A stretch of DNA of 60,874 nucleotides, from positions 1 to 60,874 of the forward strand of contig CADABX010000025.1 of NCBI GenBank assembly GCA_902786285.1, given 5' to 3'. This stretch comes from Oscillospiraceae bacterium (GTDB lineage Bacteria; Bacillota; Clostridia; Oscillospirales; Acutalibacteraceae). The translations under genes and the position numbers were made by a program. The notes below the pieces were generated by a model that saw only the letters and a list, made by a program, of their open reading frames with translations, ran no database searches and had not been told where the DNA came from. This document shows positions 7,948-15,236 of the stretch, in pieces (the stretch's first letter is position 1; each line of letters starts with the position of its first letter).

Positions 7948-8877
7948 TTGGGCGTTTACAACAATATTCTTGAAGCAGTCGGCAACACGCCGATGATCCG
8001 GCTGCAGCGTATGGGCGACCCCGACGGGGCGCAAATCCTTTGCAAGTATGAGGGCCTCAACATCGGCGGTTCGATCAAAACCCGCACAGCGCTCAATATG
8101 ATCCGCGCCGCGGAGGAGAGCGGCATTATTAAGCCGGATACCATCATTGTGGAGCCGACAAGCGGCAACCAGGGCATCGGCCTGGCGCTGGTCGGCGCGG
8201 TGCGCGGCTACAAAACGCGCATCATCATGCCTGATTCCGTGTCGCAGGAACGGCGGCTGCTGGTGGAACACTACGGCGCCGAGGTGGTGCTGGTGCACGA
8301 CGCCGGCAATATCGGCAAATGCATCGAAGAATGCCTGCAGCTCGCACTGCAGATGCAGCGCGACGATCCGCGCGTGTTTGTGCCGCAGCAGTTTGAAAAC
8401 GAAAACAACGTCATCGCCCAGCGTGAACAGACTGCGCGCGAAATATTGTCGCAGGTCGGACGCAACATCGACGGCTTTTGCTCCGGCATCGGCACCGGCG
8501 GCACCATCACCGGCATCGGCGAAGTGCTGCGCAAGTCCAACCCGGAGATCACAATCTGGGCGGTAGAGCCGAAAAACGCGGCGATCCTCTCCGGCGGCGC
8601 CATCGGCACCCATTTGCAGATGGGTATCGGCGACGGCATTATCCCGCCGATTCTCAACACCGATATCTATGACGAAATCTGCATCATCGACGACGCCGAG
8701 GCGCTGCAGGTATCGAAGAACCTTGCCAGCAAGGAGGGCATCATGTGTGGCATTTCCAGCGGCACCAACGTCGCCGCCGCGATCAAGCTGGCAAAGATTT
8801 TAGGCAAAGGTAAAACGGTGGTCACCGTGCTGCCCGACACAGCGGAACGGTATTTTTCGACGCCGCTGTTTGCATGA
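7948..8877 (+). CDS. PLP-dependent cysteine-synthase-family beta-replacement enzyme
   Basis: A fold-type II PLP enzyme of 309 residues. GGSIKTRTA holds the Schiff-base lysine, PTSGNQG is the substrate-binding loop, and GTGGTITG binds the PLP phosphate. Cysteine synthases make L-cysteine from O-acetylserine and sulfide. Here the usual SVKDR is SIKTR and the usual TSGNTG is TSGNQG, so a different amino substrate or nucleophile is possible. The frame opens at a TTG at 7942, but AGGAG (7935-7939) is only two bases away; the second TTG at 7948 has an 8-base spacing and gives MGVYNNIL. It is a single-gene unit with its own promoter and terminator. Confidence 0.8.
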   Translation: MGVYNNILEAVGNTPMIRLQRMGDPDGAQILCKYEGLNIGGSIKTRTALNMIRAAEESGIIKPDTIIVEPTSGNQGIGLALVGAVRGYKTRIIMPDSVSQERRLLVEHYGAEVVLVHDAGNIGKCIEECLQLALQMQRDDPRVFVPQQFENENNVIAQREQTAREILSQVGRNIDGFCSGIGTGGTITGIGEVLRKSNPEITIWAVEPKNAAILSGGAIGTHLQMGIGDGIIPPILNTDIYDEICIIDDAEALQVSKNLASKEGIMCGISSGTNVAAAIKLAKILGKGKTVVTVLPDTAERYFSTPLFA

Positions 8878-8889
8878 TTACAAAACAAT

Positions 8890-8927
8890 ACCCCGAAAGC
8901 GGCAATCACCGTTTTCGGGGCTTTTTC
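8890..8927 (+). terminator. terminator of the cysteine-synthase-like gene
   Basis: CCCCGAAAGCGG pairs with CCGTTTTCGGGG across a short loop and is followed by CTTTTT, 14 bases after the stop codon. Confidence 0.85.
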
Positions 8928-8940
8928 TATGTCTTTCGGT

Positions 8941-10875
8941 TTAACCGATGCGAAGCATCGATTGCAAAAAGATCTTTAAAGACTGCAAAATCTGCCACCA
9001 GATCACGAACCAGTCCTTCGTGCCGGTTTTTTCGAGCACGGTCTGCGTCGGCGTGTGGATCACAGTATCCAGCCCGCCTTTCGCGCAAAGCGGCACAAAC
9101 GGCGTGCTTTTGTCATACGGCACTTTTTCTCCGTTTTGCAGCGTAAAGTGCAGCGTCCGTTCGCCGAAGGGCGTCACCGAGCCGAGCTGCTTGTAGTCGA
9201 TCACGAGGTCAAACGCTTTGCCGCTTTGCTTCGGCAGCTCGCCCTTGAGCGGAATTGTCAATGATTTACCCGGCTTGAGCCACTTGGTTTTGAGCGCGTT
9301 AAACTGCAAATCCACGCCGCGCGCCTCGATCGACAGCAGCCGCATCGGGTATTTTTCGGAAAGGTTCGTCACCACCAACGCCGTGTCGTCATCGGAAAGA
9401 AAGCCTTCCACACTCTTGTCAAACGCGGCAAACACAGCGTGCGCCCTGTTGGTCGTGGCGTGAAACTGCGGAAAGCGCGGATCGGCATGCACGTCTTCGA
9501 TCTCGTCCGTCAGCAGCAGCGTGCGCAGCAGCTCTTCGGTGTACTTGTCCTTATAGGTCATGCCGTGATAGAGGTTTTCCACAAAGAACGTGTGCTGCGG
9601 CAGATAGGCGGTCGACGCGTCGAGCGCCATGGAAGGGGAGAGCTGATAAAAGCCGGTGTCGTTTTTCTGCGTGTAGCCGTCATTGTAGCGCATGCCGAAC
9701 GGCGCAGGCGTGGCGCCTGTGGACGACGCAATCGTGATGATGCCGTCGGCGCTTTCCTGCAGTCCCGTGACGGACGGGTTCTGATAGCCGGCGATGATAA
9801 AGACGCGGGTGCCTGCCATTTGCGCACGGCGGAAGCCTGCGGAGAATTCCGGCATCACTTCATAGTGCATGTAGTCGCTTTTTTCAATCAGCGCTTTGCT
9901 CTTTTCACTGTCAAGCAGCTGCGCCTTGACGTCTTCATAATACGGCGTCGGCACAAAATCCCACATGCTGCCCCAATAGCCGAGCACCTTCAGTACGCCC
10001 GGCCGCGCGTAGTGCAAAACCTGATCGAGAAAGCCGAGCTGCTGCGCCTTTAACAGCCAGTCGTAATCCTCCTCCCACATCATGCCGTGCTCGGTGAAGC
10101 GCATCAGATCGTATTCGTTGAGATGAATCTGATCGCTCAAAACATCATACGCCAGCGCCGCGCCGCCGAGGGCGGGGACAGTCATCACGGCGTGGTTGAC
10201 GTCGCCTTTGTCGCCGTAAAGCGTCAGATAGGTGCCGGTGACCTGACCGCCGTGGGATACGGCAAAAATGTTGACCTTGTCTTTGCCGGTGTAGTTCTTG
10301 ACCGACTGAATGAATTCGTCAAGCTGCTTTGCGCAAAACGGCGCGCCCATGCGGAAGTCGCAGTTGAAGTTGAAAATGTTTTCCTTACCGCCGCAATACT
10401 GCGCGATGTCGGTCATGATCTCCACCTCGTGCTGATAGTAGCCGTCGGGGTGCTGCGCCTGCAGTACGGCGCTGTTGCTTTCTTCCGCGGTCACCTGATA
10501 GCGGTGCAGGTCATAGACGCTCGAGCCGTCCTCGTTGCACGCGAGATCGTAATAGAGATTGTAGAATTCGCGCCCGACGGTTTCGCCGATCATCTTTGCG
10601 TTGCCGACGCTCAAAAGCGCCAAGCCCGCGCCGAGCTCGGCAATGTGGTGAAAGACGGCGGCCACGATCTCTTCGGTCTGCACACCCCAGACCCAAAGCT
10701 TTTCGCCGTTTTCGTCGTAGCGATACAGTCCGGCGGAGCTGTAGCCCGGCACCACGATGCACGGGTACTGGCTGTAGACGCGGCTTTCCTGTTGGGCAAA
10801 TGCCGACGGCAGTGCACCGGCGAGCAGCAGCACGCTCAAAACCAGCGCGAGGATTCTTTTCAAATGTTTGTTCAT
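8941..10875 (-). CDS. Secreted alpha/beta-hydrolase-fold protein
   Basis: The ATG at 10875 follows GGGAGG and starts MNKHLKRILALVLSVLLLAGALPSAFAQQ, a clear signal peptide. The early motif IVVPGY is an oxyanion-type loop, and AVSHGGQ matches the nucleophile elbow GxSxG in the form SHGG, as in lipase- and lecithin-acyltransferase-like proteins. The C-terminal 170 residues look like beta-sandwich sequence, and the last 30 residues (WFVIWWQILQSLKIFLQSML) are hydrophobic and amphipathic, perhaps membrane-associating. It is the last gene of a minus-strand run with phosphoglucomutase and a small LPXTG protein, 69 bases after the latter. At 644 residues it is long for a simple lipase. The substrate is unknown. 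Confidence 0.7.
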   Translation of the reverse strand: MNKHLKRILALVLSVLLLAGALPSAFAQQESRVYSQYPCIVVPGYSSAGLYRYDENGEKLWVWGVQTEEIVAAVFHHIAELGAGLALLSVGNAKMIGETVGREFYNLYYDLACNEDGSSVYDLHRYQVTAEESNSAVLQAQHPDGYYQHEVEIMTDIAQYCGGKENIFNFNCDFRMGAPFCAKQLDEFIQSVKNYTGKDKVNIFAVSHGGQVTGTYLTLYGDKGDVNHAVMTVPALGGAALAYDVLSDQIHLNEYDLMRFTEHGMMWEEDYDWLLKAQQLGFLDQVLHYARPGVLKVLGYWGSMWDFVPTPYYEDVKAQLLDSEKSKALIEKSDYMHYEVMPEFSAGFRRAQMAGTRVFIIAGYQNPSVTGLQESADGIITIASSTGATPAPFGMRYNDGYTQKNDTGFYQLSPSMALDASTAYLPQHTFFVENLYHGMTYKDKYTEELLRTLLLTDEIEDVHADPRFPQFHATTNRAHAVFAAFDKSVEGFLSDDDTALVVTNLSEKYPMRLLSIEARGVDLQFNALKTKWLKPGKSLTIPLKGELPKQSGKAFDLVIDYKQLGSVTPFGERTLHFTLQNGEKVPYDKSTPFVPLCAKGGLDTVIHTPTQTVLEKTGTKDWFVIWWQILQSLKIFLQSMLRIG

Positions 10876-10944
10876 CTTCTTCGCCTCCCGGAAAATCCGA
10901 AACCCGCCGAACAAATCAGCGGGTATAGGGTTTCATACGATGGG

Positions 10945-11202
10945 TTACGCGTCCTTGTCCTGTTTGGAAGCGTTCTTCTTTTGCTTGATCTTCGGAATCA
11001 CCAGCGCACCGACAATGGCGAGCACCGCCGCCGCAAGCACACAGCCGGCCACGATATACACCGTGTTGCTTTCGCCGGTCACAGGCAGAGCCGTATAGCT
11101 TTCGCCAACGGCGACGACCTGCAGGATCACGGCCAGCACCGACAGCGCCATCAGCGCAGCGAGGATGATGCTGATGATTTTGATCGCTTTTTTATTCATC
11201 AT
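10945..11202 (-). CDS. Tiny signal-peptide plus LPXTG-anchor protein
   Basis: This 85-residue protein has an N-terminal signal-like segment (MNKKAIKIISIILAALMALS), then LPVTGE at residue 39, then a hydrophobic stretch of about 25 residues and a lysine-rich tail. That is the layout of a sortase sorting signal, yet almost nothing lies between signal peptide and LPVTG. If both signals worked, the anchored product would be only a few residues long. A GAGG site precedes the ATG at 11202. It sits 10 bases after the phosphoglucomutase gene and upstream of the secreted hydrolase. A two-helix membrane protein with a chance LPVTG is the alternative. Confidence 0.6.
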   Translation of the reverse strand: MMNKKAIKIISIILAALMALSVLAVILQVVAVGESYTALPVTGESNTVYIVAGCVLAAAVLAIVGALVIPKIKQKKNASKQDKDA

Positions 11203-11212
11203 AACGGTTGCC

Positions 11213-12928
11213 TCATTTCATGCTTTGTTTCACATCCGCGCCGAGCGCGTCGGTCACTTTTTGCGCGGCGGCGCGGTCGGGCGCCACGGCGGTCAGATAA
11301 AACTTGATCTTCGGCTCGGTGCCGCTCGGGCGGACAATCAGCTTGTTGTCGTTCGGCAGCAAAAAGGCGATCACGTTGGAACGCGGGAGCGTGATGGGCG
11401 TGGTGTCGCCGGTGTTGCAATCGGTGGTGACGCCTTTTTTATAATCGGCGATCTTTTCCACCGGCATCCCGGCAAGCGTTTTCGGCGGATTGGCGCGCAA
11501 ATCTTCCATGATCTGCGCCATCTTTTCCATCCCGGCGGCGCCTTCAAAGGCGAAGTTTAAAAGCGAGCTTTGATACATGCCGTATTTCGCATAGAGGTTT
11601 TGCATCACGTCATACAGGCCGAGCCCTTTGGCTTTGTAGTAGGCGGCCATTTCGCAGATCAGCGTGGACGCGACGACGGCGTCCTTGTCTCTGGCGTGGA
11701 TGCCGGACAGATAGCCGTAGCTTTCCTCCATCCCGACGATAAACCGGTCGGCCTGCCCTTCGGCTTCGAGCTTTGTGATCAGCTCGCCGATATATTTGAA
11801 GCCGGTCAGAAGATCGAACACCTCGGCGCCAAAGTCTTTGGCAACGGCGGTGACAAGATCGGTCGTCACAAACGATTTGATCACGACCGGCTGTTCGGGC
11901 AGCAGGCCGAGCTCCTTGCGCCGGCTCAGCAGATACTGCGTCAGCAGCACGCCCACTTCGTTGCCGGTCATCAGTTCATATCTGTCGCCGTTTTTCACCG
12001 CGATGCCAACACGGTCGCAGTCGGGGTCGGTGGCAAGCAGCAGATCGGCCGGGAAGTCCTTTGTCATTGCGAGGCCGCATTCAAACACCTGGCGGATCTC
12101 CGGGTTCGGATAGGGGCAGGTGGGGAAGTTGCCGTCAGGCAATTCCTGTTCCTTTACCACGCGCACGTCGCGGATGCCGATGCGATCGAGCATGGCGCGC
12201 ACATGCTTGTTGCCGGTGCCGTTGAGCGGGGTGTAGATCACCTTGAGGTCGCTTTTCTGGCAGATGTCCTTCGAAAGACAGGTCTTTTCCACTTCGCGGT
12301 AAAACGCTTCCACCACATCGTCGCCGATGTATTCGATCAAGCCCTGTTCGAGCCCCTTGTCAAAATCCATCGTTTTGATGCCGTCGAACATGTCGGTCTG
12401 CTGGATATAACCGTAGGTCTTTGCGGCGGCTTCGTCCGTCATCTGATAGCCCTCGGGGTCGTAGCACTTGTAGCCGTTGTACTGCGCCGGGTTGTGGCTG
12501 GCGGTGAGGATGATGCCGCCCTTGCAGCCGAAATGCCGCACCGCAAAGGAGAGCATCGGCGTGGGTACCAGCTCGGGGTAGATATAGACGTGGATCCCGT
12601 TGGCGGCCAGCACGCCCGCGGCAAAGCGCGAAAACGTGTCGGACTTGATCCGCGAATCATACGCGATGGCAACCGACGGTTTGTCGTAGGTTTCGTTGAG
12701 ATACGACGCGAGACCCTGTGTGGCCTGACCGACGGTATAGATGTTCATCCGGTTGGTGCCGGCGCCGATCACGCCGCGCAGGCCGGCGGTGCCGAATTCC
12801 AGATTTTTGTAAAACCGGTCGAGAATCGCGTCCTCGTCGCCGGCGACCGATTGCAGCTCCCGGATCAGATCGGGATCGGCAGTGGCTTTTTCGAGCCAGC
12901 GGTCATAGAGTGCATGTATATCATTCAT
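11213..12928 (-). CDS. Phosphoglucomutase/phosphomannomutase
   Basis: A 571-residue alpha-D-phosphohexomutase interconverting glucose 1- and 6-phosphate in the cytoplasm. The active-site phosphoserine loop LTASHNPAQYNGYK, the Mg-binding motif DPDCDRVG, the sugar-binding EESYGYLSG and the C-terminal phosphate-binding RPSGTEPKIK are all present, as in PgcA and yeast-type PGM. AGGAGG stands seven bases before the ATG. It heads a minus-strand run with the LPXTG mini-protein and the secreted hydrolase. In Gram-positives this step feeds UDP-glucose for envelope glycolipid and teichoic acid synthesis. Confidence 0.92.
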   Translation of the reverse strand: MNDIHALYDRWLEKATADPDLIRELQSVAGDEDAILDRFYKNLEFGTAGLRGVIGAGTNRMNIYTVGQATQGLASYLNETYDKPSVAIAYDSRIKSDTFSRFAAGVLAANGIHVYIYPELVPTPMLSFAVRHFGCKGGIILTASHNPAQYNGYKCYDPEGYQMTDEAAAKTYGYIQQTDMFDGIKTMDFDKGLEQGLIEYIGDDVVEAFYREVEKTCLSKDICQKSDLKVIYTPLNGTGNKHVRAMLDRIGIRDVRVVKEQELPDGNFPTCPYPNPEIRQVFECGLAMTKDFPADLLLATDPDCDRVGIAVKNGDRYELMTGNEVGVLLTQYLLSRRKELGLLPEQPVVIKSFVTTDLVTAVAKDFGAEVFDLLTGFKYIGELITKLEAEGQADRFIVGMEESYGYLSGIHARDKDAVVASTLICEMAAYYKAKGLGLYDVMQNLYAKYGMYQSSLLNFAFEGAAGMEKMAQIMEDLRANPPKTLAGMPVEKIADYKKGVTTDCNTGDTTPITLPRSNVIAFLLPNDNKLIVRPSGTEPKIKFYLTAVAPDRAAAQKVTDALGADVKQSMK

Positions 12929-12957
12929 AGAATCAACCTCCTATAAATTGTCATTTT

Positions 12958-12987
12958 ATTGTAACACTGCCCGCTTCATTCTGTCAA
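12958..12987 (-). promoter_or_regulatory. sigma-A promoter of phosphoglucomutase
   Basis: Read on the minus strand: TTGACA (12987-12982), 18-bp spacer, TACAAT (12963-12958), about 30 bases before the start codon. Confidence 0.7.
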
Positions 12988-13070
12988 GCGAAGACGGCGG
13001 AATTTTGTCCGTGTTCGGAAAAAAGCATGAAGTTCGCCGCACGGCGCATACTAAGACGGGAGGCATGGAG

Positions 13071-13424
13071 ATGAAACGTTGGAAAGATGCGGCTGCCGGG
13101 TTTGTGATCGGCCTTTGCAACGCGCTGCTCGGCGCCGGCGGCGGGTTGCTGGCCGTGCCGTATTTCAGAAAAAACGGCCATACACAAAAGAAGGCGCAGA
13201 TGCTCTCGCTCTGCGTCACACTGCCGCTGTCGGCGCTCTCCGCGGCGGTCTATCTTCTCAGAGGCTACGTCACACTGTCCGACGCGCTGCCGTTTGTGCC
13301 GTTCGGTGTGCTCGGCGCGCTGGCGGGTACGTTCGTATTCAAAAAAAGTCCGGACAAACTGCTGCATCTGCTGTTCGCGCTGCTGCTGCTTTGGGCGGGC
13401 ATCCGTATGCTTTGGAGGGGATAG
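13071..13424 (+). CDS. Half-size TauE/SafE-family membrane protein (first of pair)
   Basis: About 117 residues with four hydrophobic segments. GLCNALLGAGGGLLAVP matches the glycine-rich signature that opens each half of TauE/SafE anion exporters. Full-length family members have about 250 residues made of two such halves, so this is a single half. The ATG at 13071 follows GGGAGG with seven bases; the frame is open further upstream but without a better site. The second half-size gene begins two bases after its stop, so the two are co-translated and probably pair in the membrane. The substrate (sulfite, sulfoacetate or another anion) is unknown. Confidence 0.75.
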   Translation: MKRWKDAAAGFVIGLCNALLGAGGGLLAVPYFRKNGHTQKKAQMLSLCVTLPLSALSAAVYLLRGYVTLSDALPFVPFGVLGALAGTFVFKKSPDKLLHLLFALLLLWAGIRMLWRG

Positions 13425-13425
13425 G

Positions 13426-13779
13426 ATGCATCTGTTGTCGTATCTCGCGTCACTGCTTGCCGGGCTTTGCGGCGCCATGGGCTTTGGCAGCGGCACGGTG
13501 CTGCTTTTGTATCTGACGGCAGTGCTGCAGCTCGATCCGCAGACAGCGCAGGGGATCAACCTTTTGTTTTTTCTGCCGTGCGCGGCGCTGTCTCTGGCGG
13601 TTTACTGCCGGGACAACGATTTATCGTTTCGCCCGGCGCTGCGGTTGCTGGTGTGGACGCTGCCGGGCGCGGCGGCTGGGTTTTTATTGCTGCCGCTGCT
13701 GCCGGTGTCGGTGCTGCGGCGGATCTTCGGCGGCTTTCTGGTTATTGTGGCGGTGCGGGAAGGGAGAAGGAAGAATTAA
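13426..13779 (+). CDS. Half-size TauE/SafE-family membrane protein (second of pair)
   Basis: About 117 residues with hydrophobic segments and the glycine-rich repeat GLCGAMGFGSGTVLLLYL, equivalent to the signature in the preceding gene. Its ATG at 13426 follows the upstream stop codon at once, and GGAGGGG lies in the end of the upstream gene, which indicates translational coupling. Together the two genes equal one full TauE/SafE transporter. Its last codons run into a heptamer repeat (13774-13795), so the natural C-terminus may have been extended or altered by the repeat. Confidence 0.75.
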   Translation: MHLLSYLASLLAGLCGAMGFGSGTVLLLYLTAVLQLDPQTAQGINLLFFLPCAALSLAVYCRDNDLSFRPALRLLVWTLPGAAAGFLLLPLLPVSVLRRIFGGFLVIVAVREGRRKN

Positions 13780-13795
13780 AAATTGAAAATTGAAT
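13774..13795. repeat. AATTRAA heptamer tandem repeat
   Basis: Three head-to-tail 7-bp units: AATTAAA, AATTGAA, AATTGAA. The first unit overlaps the stop codon of the upstream gene. The following 13796-14061 interval is AT-rich and I see no gene in it. Confidence 0.6.
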
Positions 13796-14061
13796 ATTTG
13801 TGTGTGCACGAAGGCAAACCAGATGATCTGTGCCCAAAACGAAAAAACGGACGTCTGAGTTTGCGGTAAAACTGCAGGATCGTCAGGCAAATTGCAGGAA
13901 AACGTCAGGCGATAAACCCAGACAAATAGGGCTTTTTCCTGCAATCCTGTCGTTTCTGCAATGTTTTTTCAGTTCATGTAAAACTTGAAAAAAAATATAT
14001 GTTTTGTCAATGACCGAAAAAAAGCTGCAGTTTCAGCAGGATGGCAGCTTTTATTGCAACC

Positions 14062-14368
14062 GTAGGGGCGGCCTGCTCCCCAGCGCCCGTAGCGTCGATC
14101 CCCGATCGACTGGGCGCGAATGGCGTTGTTGTGCTTTGCCGTGAACGGTGCACGGCGGTGGGGTTCAAACCTCATCAGTCACGCGCATTGTATGTTTCGG
14201 CTTTACCACAGCGTTGGTTGGCGCGTGACAGCTTCCCCACCTTTGGGGAAGCCAAGGTAGTGTCGGCGTTTCGCCGACCCGGGCTGCAACGGCAAAGCTC
14301 CATAGCCGCCAGATTGGCGGCAACTACGAATTGCATCCAAAACCCAGCGATCGACCGGGCGCGGATGG
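14062..14368. repeat. composite palindromic non-coding element
   Basis: A cluster of short inverted repeats: CTTCCCC/GGGGAAG near 14231-14251, GTCGGCG/CGCCGAC near 14262-14279, GCCGCC/GGCGGC near 14304-14322. A 21-bp direct repeat (14103-14123 and 14348-14368, 19 of 21 identical) brackets them. No open frame with a ribosome site is present. The layout resembles dispersed palindromic elements of gut Clostridia; a genome-wide copy count is not possible here. Confidence 0.5.
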
Positions 14369-14451
14369 TAAACATGAATCAGGTTTCCTTTGCGGTTCAT
14401 TCTTTTCGCGGATGATTGTGATAGATTGCCGCCGGGTCAGCCCGCGACCGC

Positions 14452-14479
14452 AATTCCGAATTCCGAATTCCGCATTCCG
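14452..14479. repeat. AATTCCG heptamer tandem repeat
   Basis: Four 7-bp units in a row: AATTCCG three times, then CATTCCG, followed by AATT. It lies directly beyond the minus-strand terminator at 14482-14518. Confidence 0.75.
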
Positions 14480-14481
14480 AA

Positions 14482-14518
14482 TTAAAAAAAAGCGGCCACA
14501 GGTTTCCCCATGGCCGCA
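14482..14518 (-). terminator. Rho-independent terminator, minus strand
   Basis: Read on the minus strand, GCGGCCA (14517-14511) pairs with TGGCCGC (14498-14492) and is followed by eight T. It lies 210 bases beyond the DUF1292 stop codon, so the transcript has a long 3' segment or a separate small RNA. Confidence 0.8.
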
Positions 14519-14710
14519 GTGTGCAGTTTTTGAAAAAAGTCCCGCCGTGCCGGTCCGGCGTGTATAACCTGCATATAGCAGGGTGGTGATTGCCGCACAG
14601 GTTCACGCTCCCTTCGTCCGCTTTCGCGGGAGGTCTGCAATCCGCTGCGCGAGCGTCTCTCCTTGAAAAAGGGTGTTGGGTTATAATCGTCGGGTTGTCG
14701 CACACGGCAG
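14519..14710 (-). ncRNA. candidate structured RNA between DUF1292 gene and terminator
   Basis: On the minus strand this non-coding stretch contains nested complementary segments: 14679-14684 with 14564-14569 (ATAACC/GGTTAT), 14642-14637 with 14593-14588 (GATTGC/GCAATC), 14632-14628 with 14612-14608 (CTCCC/GGGAG), plus hairpins CCTGC/GCAGG and GCCGG/GGC further on. It ends in a strong terminator. The nested, rod-like pattern suits a folded RNA of about 190-220 bases. I do not recognise RNase P, tmRNA or SRP motifs. A 6S-like RNA is possible but unproven. Confidence 0.35.
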
Positions 14711-14727
14711 GATATTCTTATTGTCTC

Positions 14728-15036
14728 TCACGATTCGGATTCCGATTCATATTTGTCGATCAGACGGTCTTCGAAAATATTGCCGATCTCGTTAAATTCA
14801 TCCTCATCTTCAATCTGGATGAGGTAGCTCTCGCCGTCTTCCTCCAAAACTTTGAGAATCAGCACATCGCCGTCGTCTTCCAATATTTCGACATCGTCAT
14901 CCAGGACAGGGATCAGCGCAACATAGCGGTCGCCGGAATCGGTCTCAATACGATCCAGTTCTTCAAAGAGATGTTCTTTACCGTCGTCGTCCACGACAGT
15001 TACGAGATCCATATCCATATTGATTTCGTCGCCCAT
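14728..15036 (-). CDS. DUF1292 family protein
   Basis: A small, very acidic protein of 102 residues that matches the DUF1292 (YrzB-like) family: short beta strands such as LVTVVDDDGKEHLFEEL and YVALIPVLDDD, LILKVLEEDGESYLIQIEDEDEFNEI. The family is widespread in Firmicutes, cytoplasmic and without a known function. The frame extends to a GTG at 15045, but AAGGTGAG overlaps that codon, so the ATG at 15036 is preferred. It is alone on this strand; in other Firmicutes the gene usually lies next to ruvX and alaS, which are absent here. Confidence 0.8.
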   Translation of the reverse strand: MGDEINMDMDLVTVVDDDGKEHLFEELDRIETDSGDRYVALIPVLDDDVEILEDDGDVLILKVLEEDGESYLIQIEDEDEFNEIGNIFEDRLIDKYESESES

Positions 15037-15188
15037 GGGTCTCACCTTCGTTTCTTTGATTTTCTGTCTTTATTGTAAACGATATACCGCGGATTGTCAA
15101 TAGGCAAGGTGACGAATTCCGGCTGTGATTTTTTTCATCAAAAATAAAAAGAAATTTTGTAAACAAGTGGTATTTTCTGCAGAAATAT

Positions 15189-15196
15189 GTTATACT
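15189..15196 (+). promoter_or_regulatory. extended -10 promoter of the pseudokinase/V-ATPase operon
   Basis: TGTTATACT (15188-15196) fits an extended -10 element (TGnTATAAT). No convincing -35 is seen at 17 bp. It lies about 40 bases before the first start codon of a ten-gene run. Confidence 0.45.
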
Positions 15197-15236
15197 TGAT
15201 TTTGCATAGTTTATTGTTGTAAAGGGGATGACTGCA

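Noticed and set aside
14519-14710. RNase P RNA, SRP RNA or tmRNA
   Set aside because: Their conserved motifs were looked for and not found, so only a generic structured RNA is proposed.
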